Below are positions 47,609-59,625 of a stretch of DNA of 64,000 nt, one piece after another. A program made the translations under genes and the position numbers. Every line of letters begins with the position of its first letter. Within the stretch, counting starts at the first letter, position 1. The notes below the pieces were generated by a model. It made no database searches and had not been told where the DNA came from. It saw nothing but the letters and a program-made list of their open reading frames with translations. Origin of the DNA: Bilabrum cf. latius (Eukaryota > Bigyra: Bicosoecida > Bigyra > Bicosoecida); contig OZ237764.1 of assembly GCA_965178125.1 (NCBI GenBank), positions 744,001-808,000 on the forward strand, in the 5' to 3' direction.

Positions 47609-50600
47609 ATGGCCTCGGAAGGCAGTCAGCGCAGCTCCAGGCGCCCTAGTAAATTGCTAGGATCGACAACACTTGCAGGTGGGATATCTGCCTCAGAACT
47701 CGAAGCTCTATCGTAGCAATCGGCGGAAGCTACCCCTGATCAAGAAGTCCTTGCCACATCCGGTGTCTGGCAAAAGATTTACGATGCCAACGAGTAGAAG
47801 CCATTCTATTACAATTTAAAGACGGAGGAATCCATGTGGGAGCGCCCGGCGTCCTTCGGGTGGGAATCAGCGGCCGACGAGGAGTCTGGTGAGCGGTTCT
47901 GGCTTTTTGAGGACGACGATCAAGCCTACCTGTGGGCCAATCCAGCGTGGCAAGCAGGTGTAGACGAGGAATCCGGCAATCGGTACTGGCACAACGTCGA
48001 CACGGACGAGAGCACGTGGGACAGGCCGGACGACTACGCATCGGACACCGAAACCGAGCGAGTTTCGATGGAAGAGGGCGCCAAGCAGAGGCGAGCACTC
48101 AAGGAGGCAGCTGCTCGCAAGGCCAAGTAGGCTAGCAAACTACCCCCACCCCCGCCCCCGCCTCCGCCTGCGGCCGGCCCAGCCGGGCCTGGGAGCTCTC
48201 CCGGCACTGGCAGCAGAGACGGCACCACTCTGCCGTCTTCCAGGGGCGGCCAGGCCTAGAAGGCCGTCCGCAAGGCCGCTGTCGTGGTGCTAGCCAGCGA
48301 TTCGGAAGCCTCAGATTTCGAGGATGGTGAGGAGGACCATGTACACGCTACTGTAACCCGCCGGGTCACCAAGGTCAGCCGGGGGTCCGGCGTGACGGTG
48401 AAGAGAAAGAAGGCGGCAGGTGCAGCTGCGGGCAAAGCAGGCACTACTGCAGTTCCCGGTGGTGCAACAAAGGGATAGGGGCAGGGAACAGCTGACCCAT
48501 AGAGCACAGGGGTGCCGGAGGAAGCAAGTCTGCTGCCCCCGCCCCCGCCTCCTCCGGGAAGCGGCGGCGGGCAAATTTCAGGTGCATCGCACGAAGGTGC
48601 ACCCCCACCGCCGCCCGCCGCACCTTCCAGCACCGATGCACTCCCGCCCCCCCCGGCAGCCCCTGCCCCTGCCCCTGCACCCGCACCCGCACCTGCACCT
48701 GCATCTGCTGCAGTCGCCTCCAGCGAGCCGCTGCCTCCCCTCAACGACGCGCTCAGCACGCGGCTCCTGCAGCGCATTGCCACGGACAGCACCCTCCGGC
48801 AGGGCATACCCATCCTCAAGTTCGCGGGACCATCCGACCTGACCGCCGCCCGGCAGGTGCTCAGTGACTCGGTGGCTCGGGTGGGCCCCGGGGAGGAGGT
48901 GGCGGCGGAGGGCGAGCTGGCGGCGGGCGGGGCCGTGCTGGTGCTGGACGGGGACATGGATGTGACGAGTGAGGGAACAACAAGGGCTGCCGGGCCGGGC
49001 ACTGTGCTCTTTGGCGACACGCTGCTCTCGGGCTCGTCTCGCTACGAAGGCTCGCTCAGGGCCAGGGAACAAGGGCGGGGGGCCTATGTGGCGCGGCTGG
49101 CCCTGCACGCGATGCAGGCAGCGCTCGGGCAGGACTGGCTGGTGCAGCGGGGGAGGCAGGCGCTGGAGAGCGATGCCTCCATGCTTCCCACGCTGCTGCA
49201 GCCTGTGCCCTTCTTGGCCGCACACAGGGAGGCCTCGGCGCCCGTCCTGATGGAGCTGTCGCTGGTGGTGCAGAGGCCCGCGCTGCACCTGGTGATCCAG
49301 GAGGGCGCCCCTGTGGACGGGTTCTTCGTGCTGCTGCTGGGCAGCGCCAGGGTGGCCGTGGAGGGTCGCGTGGTGGCGGAGTGCGGGCCAGGGGCCTTCT
49401 TCGGAGAGATGTCCATGCTGGGGACAGGCGGGCATAGTGGCAGTGGCGGTGCGGCGGCAGCAGGGGCCGGAGCAGGGTCGCTGCCGTCGTCGTCCTCTTC
49501 CGGTGGTAAGCTCGCCAGCGCCTCGGTGGTGACGACGAGCCCCTCGCTGCTGCTGTGCGTCCCCCGGCGTTCCTTTGGCGAGCTACTCGAGAGGTGTCCT
49601 GGAGTGGCGGACGAGCTGCAGAAGCACGCCATACGCCGCACCGCTCTGAATCTCAAGGGACTTGGCGCCGCGAGTCCCCTCGCACTCGCCACGGAAGCCC
49701 AGCTGCAGGCCCTGGCGGCTCGGGCCTCGATAGAGACCGTCCCAGCAGGCCGACCAGTGGCAAGGCGGGGCGACCCTAGGGGACATGTGACCGTCGTGCT
49801 CTCCGGAACAGTGGAGGAACAGGGATTCGAACCCGCGAGCCCGTCCTCTTCAGACCCCATGCCTGCGCTCACGGGGGAGACGAAGCAGCGCAAGCCCGGA
49901 GATATCGTGTCCGCGTCGGTGCTCTTCGAGGACTGCCCCTCGTCGGTTCCGGCGGATGCTGTCGTGGCTGGGGGCGAGCCCGCCCGGCTGATGCGGTTCG
50001 GTTCGCAGGACTTTGCAGCTGCAATGGGAGGTGCGGGCAGCGCCGCGATGGCTGCTGTGCTGCTGCGGCTGCGCGGCGGCTCCCCGCGAGCGAGGGACAT
50101 CGCCGCGGTGCCTGCCCTAGCCGAGGCTCTCATCAAGTTCGGCGGGAGCAGCAAGGTCAGAAAGGGGTCCGTGCAGCTGCTGGGCGCCGCCAAGAAGTTC
50201 CGCTTGCTAGCCCGTGGACTGGCGCCGCGCGCGGGCGTGGTGGACGTGCCATCGCCGGACATGGTGGCCGCAGCTCGGGCCGTGGAAGCCATGCTGCAGG
50301 ACCCGGTGGAGGGTCCCGCCCTGCAGGCCATCATGGGGTAGCCCCTGTATGACGAGTGCAGCAAGAAGCTACACGCCTCGCTGCACGCAGCCCACCGCAG
50401 GCGATTCTCGATGATGCCCGGCGGCAGAGCTGCTTCCGGGGCGGGTGCAGGGGGCGGGGCATCGGGAGGCGACGGGCAGCGGGCGGGGCCCATGCCAGTG
50501 ACCCTGTTTGACCGGGCCGCTGCCGCGCTAGACGCCCACCTGGCGGAGATCGTGAGCGAGTTCGTGGACTCGCCCATGTACGCTGCCTGCATGCGACGGG

Positions 50601-53600
50601 TGGCCGAGTCGCTCGCTGACGGCGGGGCGGATGCTGCGGGGGCCGACGGGGACTCGGCGACTGGCGGGGACGGGCTGGGTGGCAGCAGGCGGTCCTCGAA
50701 GCTGGACGGAGGAGCCATGAAGGAACCTTCGTTTTCGCAGTGGTTCGGCGTGGAGAAGCTGAACCGGTACGGGCAGTGGCAGGCCAGAGCGCTCCGGCTG
50801 CATCTTGTCGAGAGGCAGCTGCTCGTGCACCGCTCCAAGACGGAGGCGGAGCAGCACAACTTCGAAGCCACGGACGTGGCCAAAGTCGTCAGGGTGGCCA
50901 CGGAACAGCGGGATCAGCTGCGGCTGGGCTTCCGCCCGGAGCTAGAGGAGAAGGACTACGATCTCAAGTTCGAGGGAGGGGAGACGGGGCGGGATGACTT
51001 CGTGCGGATGCTGCAGATGCTCGGGGGCAGCACCCTGCTTGTGGAGGACGAGGGAGAGGACTACTCCAGCCAGGGAACAGGGCTGTTCCTCACCCAGAAA
51101 GTGGGTAAAGGCGCGCTCTTCGTGGCCGTGCAGCCGGACGCCCGCATCCTCGTGCACGGGTCGGACCGAGGCGCGGTGCAGGCATCAGCCAGGGCAGCAG
51201 AGGACGCTGCGCTCCTGGGGAGCGGAGACCCCCTGAGTGCGGCTGCGCACGCTGCCGTGAGTATGGGCTCCGCCGGCTCGGACGTGAAGTCTGTCCGCAT
51301 CACGTGGCGCACGTTGATCCACCCGTGCAACCTCGATCCCACCCGCGCCGTGGTGTGCCCTCATGGCGAAGAGGCGCCCGTCCCGCGCGCCCCAGTGGCG
51401 CCGCAGCGCCAGTCCACGGCCCCCCGTTCGGGACGCCGCCTTTCCTCGCTGATCGATATCATGGGGAACAAGTCGGGGGGCCCCCTCTGGGGGGCGGCAC
51501 ACCCGGGCGGGGCTGACAAGGGCAGCATGGAGCTGATCTTCTCCTCCCCGCAAGCCAGGGACAGGTTCACAGGGCTGCTGCGGGCCGTGTCCGAGGGCAT
51601 CGACATCCCGCTGGCTAGAGCCACTGGGGTGCGCCGACTGGCGGCTGCGGCGGCCCAGGAGCCCGGTAGAGAGACGGCCACTGCGCAGCGGCTCACGCGG
51701 GAGGGCGCGCTGGTGTGCGCGGCCACGTGGAACGTGGGCGACTCGAAGCCGCCCAAGGACCCCTCCGAGCTGTGGCCCTGGCTGCCCCCCGGTCGCTTTG
51801 ACATCTACGCCATCGGTCTGCAGGAGTGCTCGAGCCTGCAGTCATGGGTGAGCACCATCTGCGATGCCATCTCCTCCAGCGACACATCCTCAGCGACGGG
51901 GGCTGGGCCGGGCGCAGCGGCAGGTGGTGCCAAGTCCGCCCCCAGTGCCGATGCCAACGGGGCCCCAGCCGACGCGCTGGAGTACCTCAAGAGCAGGCCG
52001 GGCAACTTCGCGCTGGTTGCGAGCCACTCGCTTTGGGAGATGCAGCTGCTCGTATTCGCGCGAGAGGACGTGGCGCGCACGGTTAGCCAGCTGAAGCAGT
52101 CCTCCGTGGCGACCGGGCTGGGCGGGATCATCGGGAACAAGGGGGGTGTGGCCTGCGGCATGGTGCTGGGTGGCACCACCCGCCTGTGCTTCATGACGTG
52201 TCACCTCGCGGCACGGGCCACGAGGCTCCGCACCCGCGCCAGCAATTTCGCCGAGATCCTCCGCCGGCTGGAGGTGGGTCTCACCGCCCAGGGGACCCCT
52301 GCCAACCAGGCGCTGCACGATTACGACCATTTCTTCGTGATGGGAGACCTCAACTACAGGGTGGATCTAGGGTTCCACGGGTCACCGACCGAGTTCCAGA
52401 CGGTGCAGCAGCACATTGACGCGATGGACTTTGCTCCTCTCGAGGCAGCCGACCAGCTGGTGCACTAGAAGGTGAGGGGCAACGTCTTTGCTGGGTTCGA
52501 TGAGCAGCCCATCCGGTTTGCGCCGACGTACCGCATGGTCAAGGGGAAGGCGCTCACCTACAGCAACAAGCGGAACCAGAACATGAGCTGGACCGACAGG
52601 GTGCTATGGAGGTCGGCGGGGGCACTCCGGGGCGGCGTGCAGCCGGTCTTCTACGCCTCGTGCTTCTCGCTGGACAACTCCGACCACAGGCCCGTGTCCG
52701 CGGGGGTGCGCGTGCCGATGCGGCAGCCCTACCTGCACCTGGACCGTGGACTCGGAGCCGGATCAGCTCGGCAGGTGGTGCTGGAGCTGGGCGGGGCCGA
52801 GTTGTGCGATGCTCCGTTGTCTCCCACGGAGCAGGAAGCGGCCGACGCGGGGATGGGCGCTGCCACCGGCTCCCCCGTGTCGCGCTCTCAGTGCCCCAAG
52901 GGACTGATGGAGTTGGCAGGGCCAGACAAGGCGGTCAAAGCGGCGGCCGAGCTGGCCAGCGACAAGAAGGCCAGCAAGAAGGGCAAGCAATCCGCCGTTG
53001 CGCCGCCCAAGCCGGGCAAGATGCCAGACGCAAAGTCCGCGGCAAGGATGGCGGCTGAGGCCCAGGGGGTGGCGCTGGACGCCGGCGGGATCCCGCGGAG
53101 CTGTGGGCCCTCGGGCAAGCGTAAGGGCTTCGATTTCAAGGCGGGCGAGGGGCTGTTCCTCACCGTGTCGGCCCCCTTCGTGGGGTCCACGGCAGCGTCG
53201 GGTGTGGTCCCTGCGCAGGACGCGGGGACTCTGGTCGCGCGATGGAGCGGGGCGCAGCTGCCCCACGCCGTGATGCGGCTGGCAGACGAGTCCTGGATCG
53301 CCGATCAGAACGTGCTACTGACGGTGCGGCGTTCCACGGGCCAGATCGTTGGGCAGGCGGAGCTTCCTCTGCTGGACGCGCGGGCGTATGCCTCGGACCC
53401 CTACGGCTCCATCGATGGGCTCACCCTTGCGCGCGTGCTCGAGCATCCCACTCTGCTGCGAGCGCTGGCTGCCTTCCTCCAGATGGAGCAGACGCCCGAG
53501 CACCTCGCCTTTCTGCTCGTCACACGGTGGTACAGAGAGGCCGTGCTGGAGGTGGGTCACATGGTGAGGGAGGGTGCCGGGCCAGATGTGGTGGCCAGCG

Positions 53601-54709
53601 CCATGGCCGGTGCGGTAGGGATCGCTGCCATGCGCGGGGCTGCCAAAGAGGCGAAGGAGGATGCACAGGCGGCTGCCAAGAGCAAGAGCAAAGGCAAGGC
53701 AAAGGGCAAGAAGAAGGGCAAATCTGCTGCAAGTCTAGGACTGGGTGGGACTGACGAGGCCAGCACGCCGGGGCTGGGCGGCAAGTGGCTGGGCCAGATG
53801 GTGCGGCGCGCGAGGCACAAGGGCAAGGCCGCCATCGCGGTGCGGGTGCAATCCAACCGTGGATCTGCAGCGGCTGCTACTGGTGCTGGGTCGGGAGACG
53901 GGGTGGATCTCCCCGTGTGGGCGCTGAGCCATGTGCATGCGGCGGCCCGCGCCATTGCGCAGGAATACGTGGGCGGGGGCATGCCCTCGGAGGTGAACGT
54001 GCCCGGGTCCATGTCCAAGGCCACCCGGGCTGTGGTTTTGGAGGATATGCTGGGGGCTTGTTCCCTGGGAGGGGCGGAGCCGGGGTCCGATTCCGGATGG
54101 ACGGCAGAGCGCGCGGCTGGCGTGTTCGACACATGCGCAGGGGAGGTGCTAGCGCTGCTGGAGCGGGACAATTTCCCCCGGTTCCAGTCGGCGCTGCAGG
54201 AGAGGGACAGGGCAGGGGCCAGGGCTGCGTACGGCAAAGGGGGTGGCGTCGCCGCGCTGGGCCAGGGTGCGCCATTCTGCGTGCAGCTGGTGCGTGACGG
54301 GAGGTCGGTGGGGTCCCTCCGAGGTAAGGCTCGTCTCCTGACGGTGGGTGCATCGTGCTGCAGGGCAGAGACAGCGAGGGAGTGCAGACAGCTCGAGTCC
54401 AGGAGGCAGCTCATCAGCGCGGAGAGCTCCATGGCCAGTCTGGCGGCAGCACAGGCGATGGGGGCTGGGCTGGCTGGAGGCGGGGCGGCCGGGGCAGCGG
54501 AGGGCGGCGCCGTGGAGGTGGAGGGGGAGGGGGCGGATGACCTGGAGCTGGGGAGCGACGATGACGAGGACCTGATGGCTGGCCTGCTGCAGGGGGGCTC
54601 CTCGCTCAAGAAAGTCGAGGTTGCAACCGGCGGCGGGACGGACGCGGACTTGGACCCCGGCTCGGAGATGGAGGATGAGGACGATGAGGATGATGATGAC
54701 GATGAGTGA
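47609..54709 (+). CDS. WW - cNMP-binding - PH - inositol polyphosphate 5-phosphatase fusion protein
   Basis: One exon of 2,367 codons (ATG 47609, TGA 54707-54709) contains eight TAGs: 47714, 47795, 48128, 48257, 48476, 48500, 50339 and 52466. Domains in order: three WW modules at about residues 54-141 (VWQKIYDANE-Q-KPFYYNLKT, then DEESGERFWLF and DEESGNRYWHN); Pro/Ala-rich linker; a cyclic-nucleotide-binding fold near 555-605 (GFFVLLLGSARVAVEG, GPGAFFGEMSMLG); a PH domain near 1037-1140 (SQWFGVEKLNRYGQWQARAL); and the catalytic 5-phosphatase at about 1368-1700 (CAATWNVGD, YAIGLQECS, IIGNKGGVA, MGDLNYRVD, FAPTYR, SWTDRVLW, SDHRPV). TAG 52466 is in ADQLVH-x-KVRGNVFAGF, where relatives commonly have Gln. 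A C2-like region and a very acidic end follow. It should dephosphorylate PI(4,5)P2-type lipids at membranes. Confidence 0.93.
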
Positions 54710-54933
54710 GGTGGGCTCGAAGCGGCATGTGTCGGCTTGCTTTGAACCAATATAGGTGATTGATGCGGCCCGGGTGCGCCCGCACTTCTCGCGCGCTGGA
54801 CCCGAGGCTGCAATGTGCGTGTGACTGTGACTGGTTGTGTTGACGACAGACGAACTGATTCACTCTTCTTCCGGTTTCCCAGCTTGCGTGCCGTTGGTGC
54901 AGCCGTAGCGTCTCTAAGCAGCTGCAAGGCACC

Positions 54934-57900
54934 ATGTCTTGTTTAACTTTCAGTTTGTATATTGCAGTTGTACTGTCTACTGGCATTATCGCGGGGGTTA
55001 CCGCACTATTGCTGGAAGATGCCTATCAAGACGTCGGCCGTGTATGGCAGTTGGTCTTGCCATCATCTGTGCTGGCCGCAGATTTGCTGATTCAAGGTAG
55101 GAACCCTGCCGCAAGCCATACAATTGTATAATTTAGGGGAGTACCGTCGTGTCTAGCTTACTCACTCGCTAGCTCTTCCTACCGCAGCTGGATGCATTAT
55201 TTGTGTGTGGTCCAACATTGTGCCACAGCACCCTGCATTCATGTCACTCCGCTGGGCCGTCGTTCCAGTTCGTATGGCTACAGCTGTTTGGATAGGAATT
55301 GCAGACGCCTAGCTGTACGGCAGCGCGCTGAATCCGACTGGCGCTGTCCCGGAGTTCGTGCTTCGGGGCCTTGTGGCCGGGACTGTCGCCGTACCTGGAA
55401 GCACCCTCGATTTTATCTTTGTGACTGCAGCACAGAGTGCTTCAATGAAAGATGAGGAAACAAGCGATGGGTCTTCCAGCGATCGCGCTGCGGCTACCGC
55501 CCCCCTGCTCTCGGACGTAAGTGGCATCACGACGCCGGGCGACGGCACCGAGGCAGAGTCACTGGCGGAGGCAGGCGCGAGAGTGCCGATCCTTGCACGA
55601 GATGAGAGCGTTGAACAGGCAGACAGTGCATTCGTCTCGCTGACAAGCGCCAACAGAGGCTTGGAATCGAACCTGGTGGACGAGGACGATGACGGACACA
55701 GGCGCAGCAGAGGCGGAGCACCTGCTAGTGCGATTGGGGCAGCTGTGCACCACCACGTTCGATTCAGCTCCGATCGGATGGTGAGACATTGCACACTCAA
55801 CGGAGACCCATCATCGCCGCCAACCGGCAGTGGATCCACCGAGGAAGAGCCCCGCCAGCAGTGCAGGGCGCCTGCCCTCAGAGCCGGTGTGTTGATGGAC
55901 GATGTGCAGGGGCATGGACAGCAACATGAACCTGATGAATGCTATGGTGGCTTGCAGAGGAGCTGGATCGCTGTGCAGCAGCAATGGGAAGAGGAGCAGA
56001 CCGAGGCAGAGGCTGCAGGGCATTCAGATTGCCGCCTGCACGAGGACAAGCAGCCTAGTCCTGGCACGCCCGCCACCCTCATCCAGGGGCCGGAGGGATA
56101 TCATCTGCTGCAGACTGCCTAGCCCGCGCAGGGCCCCACTGACGGAAGCTCGGGTCGCGAGAGCCAGCGCTCCTCCCCTGCCTCCACCCCATCAGCTGAA
56201 AGGGCCTCCCCCGCCACCTCCCCCTCGCCCTCGGCGACTGAAACCAGCGAGAGAGGAGAGGAAACCCCCTGCCTCCCGCCGAGCCTACCCGGCTCACCCG
56301 ATGGGGCCGGGGCTCTCGAGGACAGCAACAAGATCGGGAGGAGCCTCTCCCCCGGGAAAGGCGTGTCGAAATCCACCGGTGGATCACCGCTGACTCGCGC
56401 CCCAGGTCTCGTGCCGAGCACTGCCGTGAAGCGGACAGGACTTCTTGCTCCCTTGCTGCTGGACCACAGGCAGCAGCAAGAAGAGGATGATAGGGAGAAC
56501 ATGTGCAGGGAACAACAGTGTGAGACCCGTGGTACTGGGCGGGCCCCACGACGCCGGTCCTCCGGGTCACCCACCTCCAGCTCAACCTCAACCTCCCCAG
56601 GAAGGTCGGGCGGGACAGACCTGCTTGCAGGGGCCCGGCTGACCCCGGCAACCGTCCCTCTGGCCCTGCCGTCATCCACCGGTGGGCTCGTGAACAGACC
56701 GGGCGATGAGCTGCACTAGGGTGGCAGCGGCGCACCATCGTGCGATGCATCGATGCCAGCAGAGTCAGGCCGAACTACGCCCCCGCAAGCAGCCCAAGGT
56801 ACTAGCGACGAGGCAAGTGGACCGCAGGTGCAGCTTGGGAGCATACCCCCCGCGTCTGCCCGCAGCAAGGGCGGCAGGAGCATGGGCGGAGTCACAGCGC
56901 CCACCGTGCCTCTGTTCCTCAGTCCACCGGTGGATTCAGGCAGGGAGCGCAGTTAGGCAGGGGAGTCAACTGGATCCCGCGCCAAGTTCGCCCCTGCCCG
57001 CACTGCCTCTTTCTCTGGAGCTGCATCAGGTGACTCAGGTGAAGAGGCCGAAAATCACGCACCTGTCCCATCATCGCATGCAAACAGTATTGGAGAAGCA
57101 CTAGACACATCCAGCAGCAATAAAGGGGGCTATCACCGTGGTATCCAATAGGCCAAGTCCAGCGGCAAGGCAGTGGTGGTATCCAGTGGCACTCATCACG
57201 AGGACCAATCCGATCGACCCAGCCCAGCCACTGCGGGCCGGGAGATGGCTGCTTCCCTGGTGCAATCGTACGTCGATGCCCGCCGGGTGGCACAGGGGGC
57301 GGGCCTGCCCCCGTCCCCTCCTGAGACCCAGACTGAGGCATCCGCAAGGAGCAGTCCCGCAGTGTCGGGGATGGGGTACCTTGCAGTGGGCGGGAAGGAT
57401 GGGGCAGAGGGCAGCATAGTTGAAGAAAACGGAGATGAGGGCGAGGCTGGACCTACGATGGCAAAGGTCAAGCCCGAAGCAGGGGCCGGGGCCGGGGCCG
57501 GGGCACAGTCGCTGTTCCCCCAGGCCCGGAAGGGTGGCACACATGTGCACTTCGATCACGAAGCCGAGTCGATGAGCAGTACGCCGTCCGATGGCGATGC
57601 GATGGGTGTCAATGTGACGGGTCAACAGGCTGAATCATCATCGGTAGGCCAGCAGCCATCTCCGGCGACGGTCGCATCGGCTGGCAACGGCAGGACACCG
57701 CTGGCCGACGTGCCTGCAGGCAGCCTGCCATCGAGCGGGGAGTCCTCTCCGAAGCATGAAGGGAGTGGCCCCGGGCTTGGGCTGGGAGTGCACGTGAGAC
57801 TGCCTGTGGGGCTAGATCTGGCGCTGGCTCACGGAGGCCTGCTTGCGGAGAGAGGTGCAGGTGTCCCGGCTGCGGCTGGAAGCGGTGATGCAAGGAGTGT

Positions 57901-58294
57901 AGGGCTCAGAGCGAAGACACCCCTTGCCGGGGTGATGGGGAGTCCCTCATTGGACTTTGACAGCCCTTACTCTGATGACGACGACTTCCAGTCGCTGTAC
58001 CCCGATGGGGACGGAGATGGGGGGAGCGGTGGGTCGCCGGCTCGATCGAGGGGGGCAAGGAGCAGGCGCAGCGCCAGGTCCCGAGGGGGGAGGAGCGCCG
58101 GTGGCAGATCAAGGAGGAAATCCGATGACAGCATCCATGCGTTTTCCAGTTTAGGCGCAGGTGCAGACATGCCGGGGAGCTTGCCATCGGATACAGTGCC
58201 CAGCTCGCCGACCAGAAGCAGGCAAGGGCCCAGGCGAGCGCTGATGGGGTCTCCTCTGGCGAGGGGGTTACCCGTGGAGGGCGATACGCACTGA
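54934..58294 (+). CDS. Membrane protein with long disordered cytosolic tail
   Basis: Exons 54934-55096 and 55188-58294 join in phase (1,090 codons, TGA end); the 91-bp intron has GTAGGA and CGCAG ends. TAGs at 55310, 56120, 56717, 56954 and 57149 are read as Gln. The first 170 residues hold three to four membrane segments (SLYIAVVLSTGIIAGVTALL, GCIICVWSNIV, MATAVWIGIADA-Q-LYG). The remaining 900 residues are Ser/Pro/Gly/Glu-rich, with SP-type phosphorylation-like sites (SPSLDFDSPY, SPTRS) and an RS-like basic tract (ARSRGARSRRSARSRGG). It is probably a regulated membrane adaptor or channel-like protein, but I do not recognise the family. It carries two exact TCCACCGGTGGA palindromes and one near-exact copy. 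Confidence 0.75.
56372..56383. repeat. Iterated 12-bp palindrome TCCACCGGTGGA
   Basis: Exact copy, encoding S-T-G-G in the tail of the membrane protein. Confidence 0.9.
56675..56686. repeat. Iterated 12-bp palindrome, one mismatch
   Basis: TCCACCGGTGGG, again encoding S-T-G-G. Confidence 0.8.
56923..56934. repeat. Iterated 12-bp palindrome TCCACCGGTGGA
   Basis: Exact copy, encoding P-P-V-D, a different frame from the two neighbours at 56372 and 56675. Confidence 0.9.
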
Positions 58295-58369
58295 CAATGG
58301 CTTGCTTGGAAACACTGTTTGTCGTGAAATCTGTGCAAATCGGGTGCACTGCATGATTGCCTCTCTCGG

Positions 58370-59532
58370 ATGGCCCGCCAGGAGTACGTCAACTATTCAA
58401 GCGCACAGCCTGGCGTTCGCAATATGGCTGATGTGGATTCCTTTGCAAGTGCAATTATTGGCGGACCAGAGGGTGAGCTTCCATCTACGAGGGTAATAGT
58501 TCTGATTCCATGCACCATAAGTCCTCGTGCCACACTCGCGGTACGGATCCCGCAGGTTTTCACACTTCGGGTGTGAAATCGCTCAGCAGGGTATTATTAG
58601 AGTAGCCAAATTATGGCCGTGATATCGTGAGCTAGGCAACTCGCCCAAAGTCTCGCTGATGATGTGGATCAGTGCGCATCTCGTTTGGTATCTACATGCA
58701 GCACCAGAATCGCAGGCAATGTACGCCACCCGAGCAGAGCAGCGTATTTCTGGTAACATTGGACGACCAGTAAGTCCCAAACGATCACCGCTGCTTTTCA
58801 ATATTTTGCCGTTTTGCTGTCAAGCAAGTAGCAAGCAAGTAGCAAGCAACGCGCGCCCCCTCCCGCTCCGCAGACTGCACCCACTACCATGCCAGCGGCC
58901 GTGTGCTATGAAGCCGTGGAGACTGCGCGTTTTATTGTTGGGTGGGTAGCATACATTTACTCTCTGCATATCACCATGCCATTTTGAATCGGCTGCCCAT
59001 GTCCATCGTTGCAACAACATCGGATCGCTTGCTGCTTTCCCGCAGGTCTGCACTCCGCGCCGGGTGCTCGCCCGCAGACATGTAGTCCCAGCTACAGGAT
59101 GAAACCGACCTGTCTCCCGCAGCAATTGCATCGCTACGGTCGGCCATGGAGAGATGCTCGGTCAAAGGGCCGGAGGCAGCCAGCAGCGGGGCAGGAGCTG
59201 CGGGCGAGGTGGCTGCACCTTCGGGCAGCGGCAGCGGCAGAGCGGGAGCCAGCACCCCTTCTATCGGGCGCCTGCACGACGTCAGCTGGTCTGTGGCGGC
59301 CGTGGTGGCATCATCGAAGCGACCCACGGCAGGCGGCATCGCAGCTGCAGTCACGCTGGCCATCGATGTGGCAGACCCGGACGGTGCGGAGGGCTATGAC
59401 CGGGGGAGCGGGGAGGGTGCCGATGGAGACGTGGGTGGGGTGCGGAGGGCGGCCATGGAGCTGTCTGTGGAGGAGCTGAGGCAGCTGCGTAGGGAGCTGG
59501 GGCGAGTACAAGCTGCCATGGCAAGGGTGTGA
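58370..59532 (+). CDS. COMM domain-containing (COMMD) protein
   Basis: The last exon (59046-59532, TGA end) is well supported. A helical part (SPADM-Q-SQLQDETDLSPAAI, Q from TAG 59083-59085) precedes the C-terminal COMM domain: LHDVSWSVAAVVASS, AAAVTLAIDVAD, then MELSVEELRQLRRELGRVQA. COMMD proteins form the Commander complex for endosomal recycling. First exon(s) are less sure: ATG 58370 opens MARQEYVNYSSAQPGVRN and ends at a GTAATA donor near 58490, and a middle exon may lie at about 58668-58768 (AHLVWYLHAAPESQAMYA, GTAACA donor). An Ala/Gly-rich insert lies inside the last exon. Which COMMD member it is cannot be told. Confidence 0.72.
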
Positions 59533-59625
59533 CATGTTGTCCATGCGCCAGAATCTGCATGAACGGTTCAATCATCGCGTTTCAACCACGCCATGCGAGG
59601 AGTTTAATTGCAAAATGCCTACCAT

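Noticed and set aside
49823-49833. Another tRNA-like GGTTCGAATCC on the minus strand
   Set aside because: It is within the 5-phosphatase fusion gene and has no matching 5' half.
49084-50901. 605-aa minus-strand open frame
   Set aside because: It is a shadow of the 5-phosphatase fusion gene in GC-rich sequence, with Ser/Pro/Arg-rich composition and no domain.
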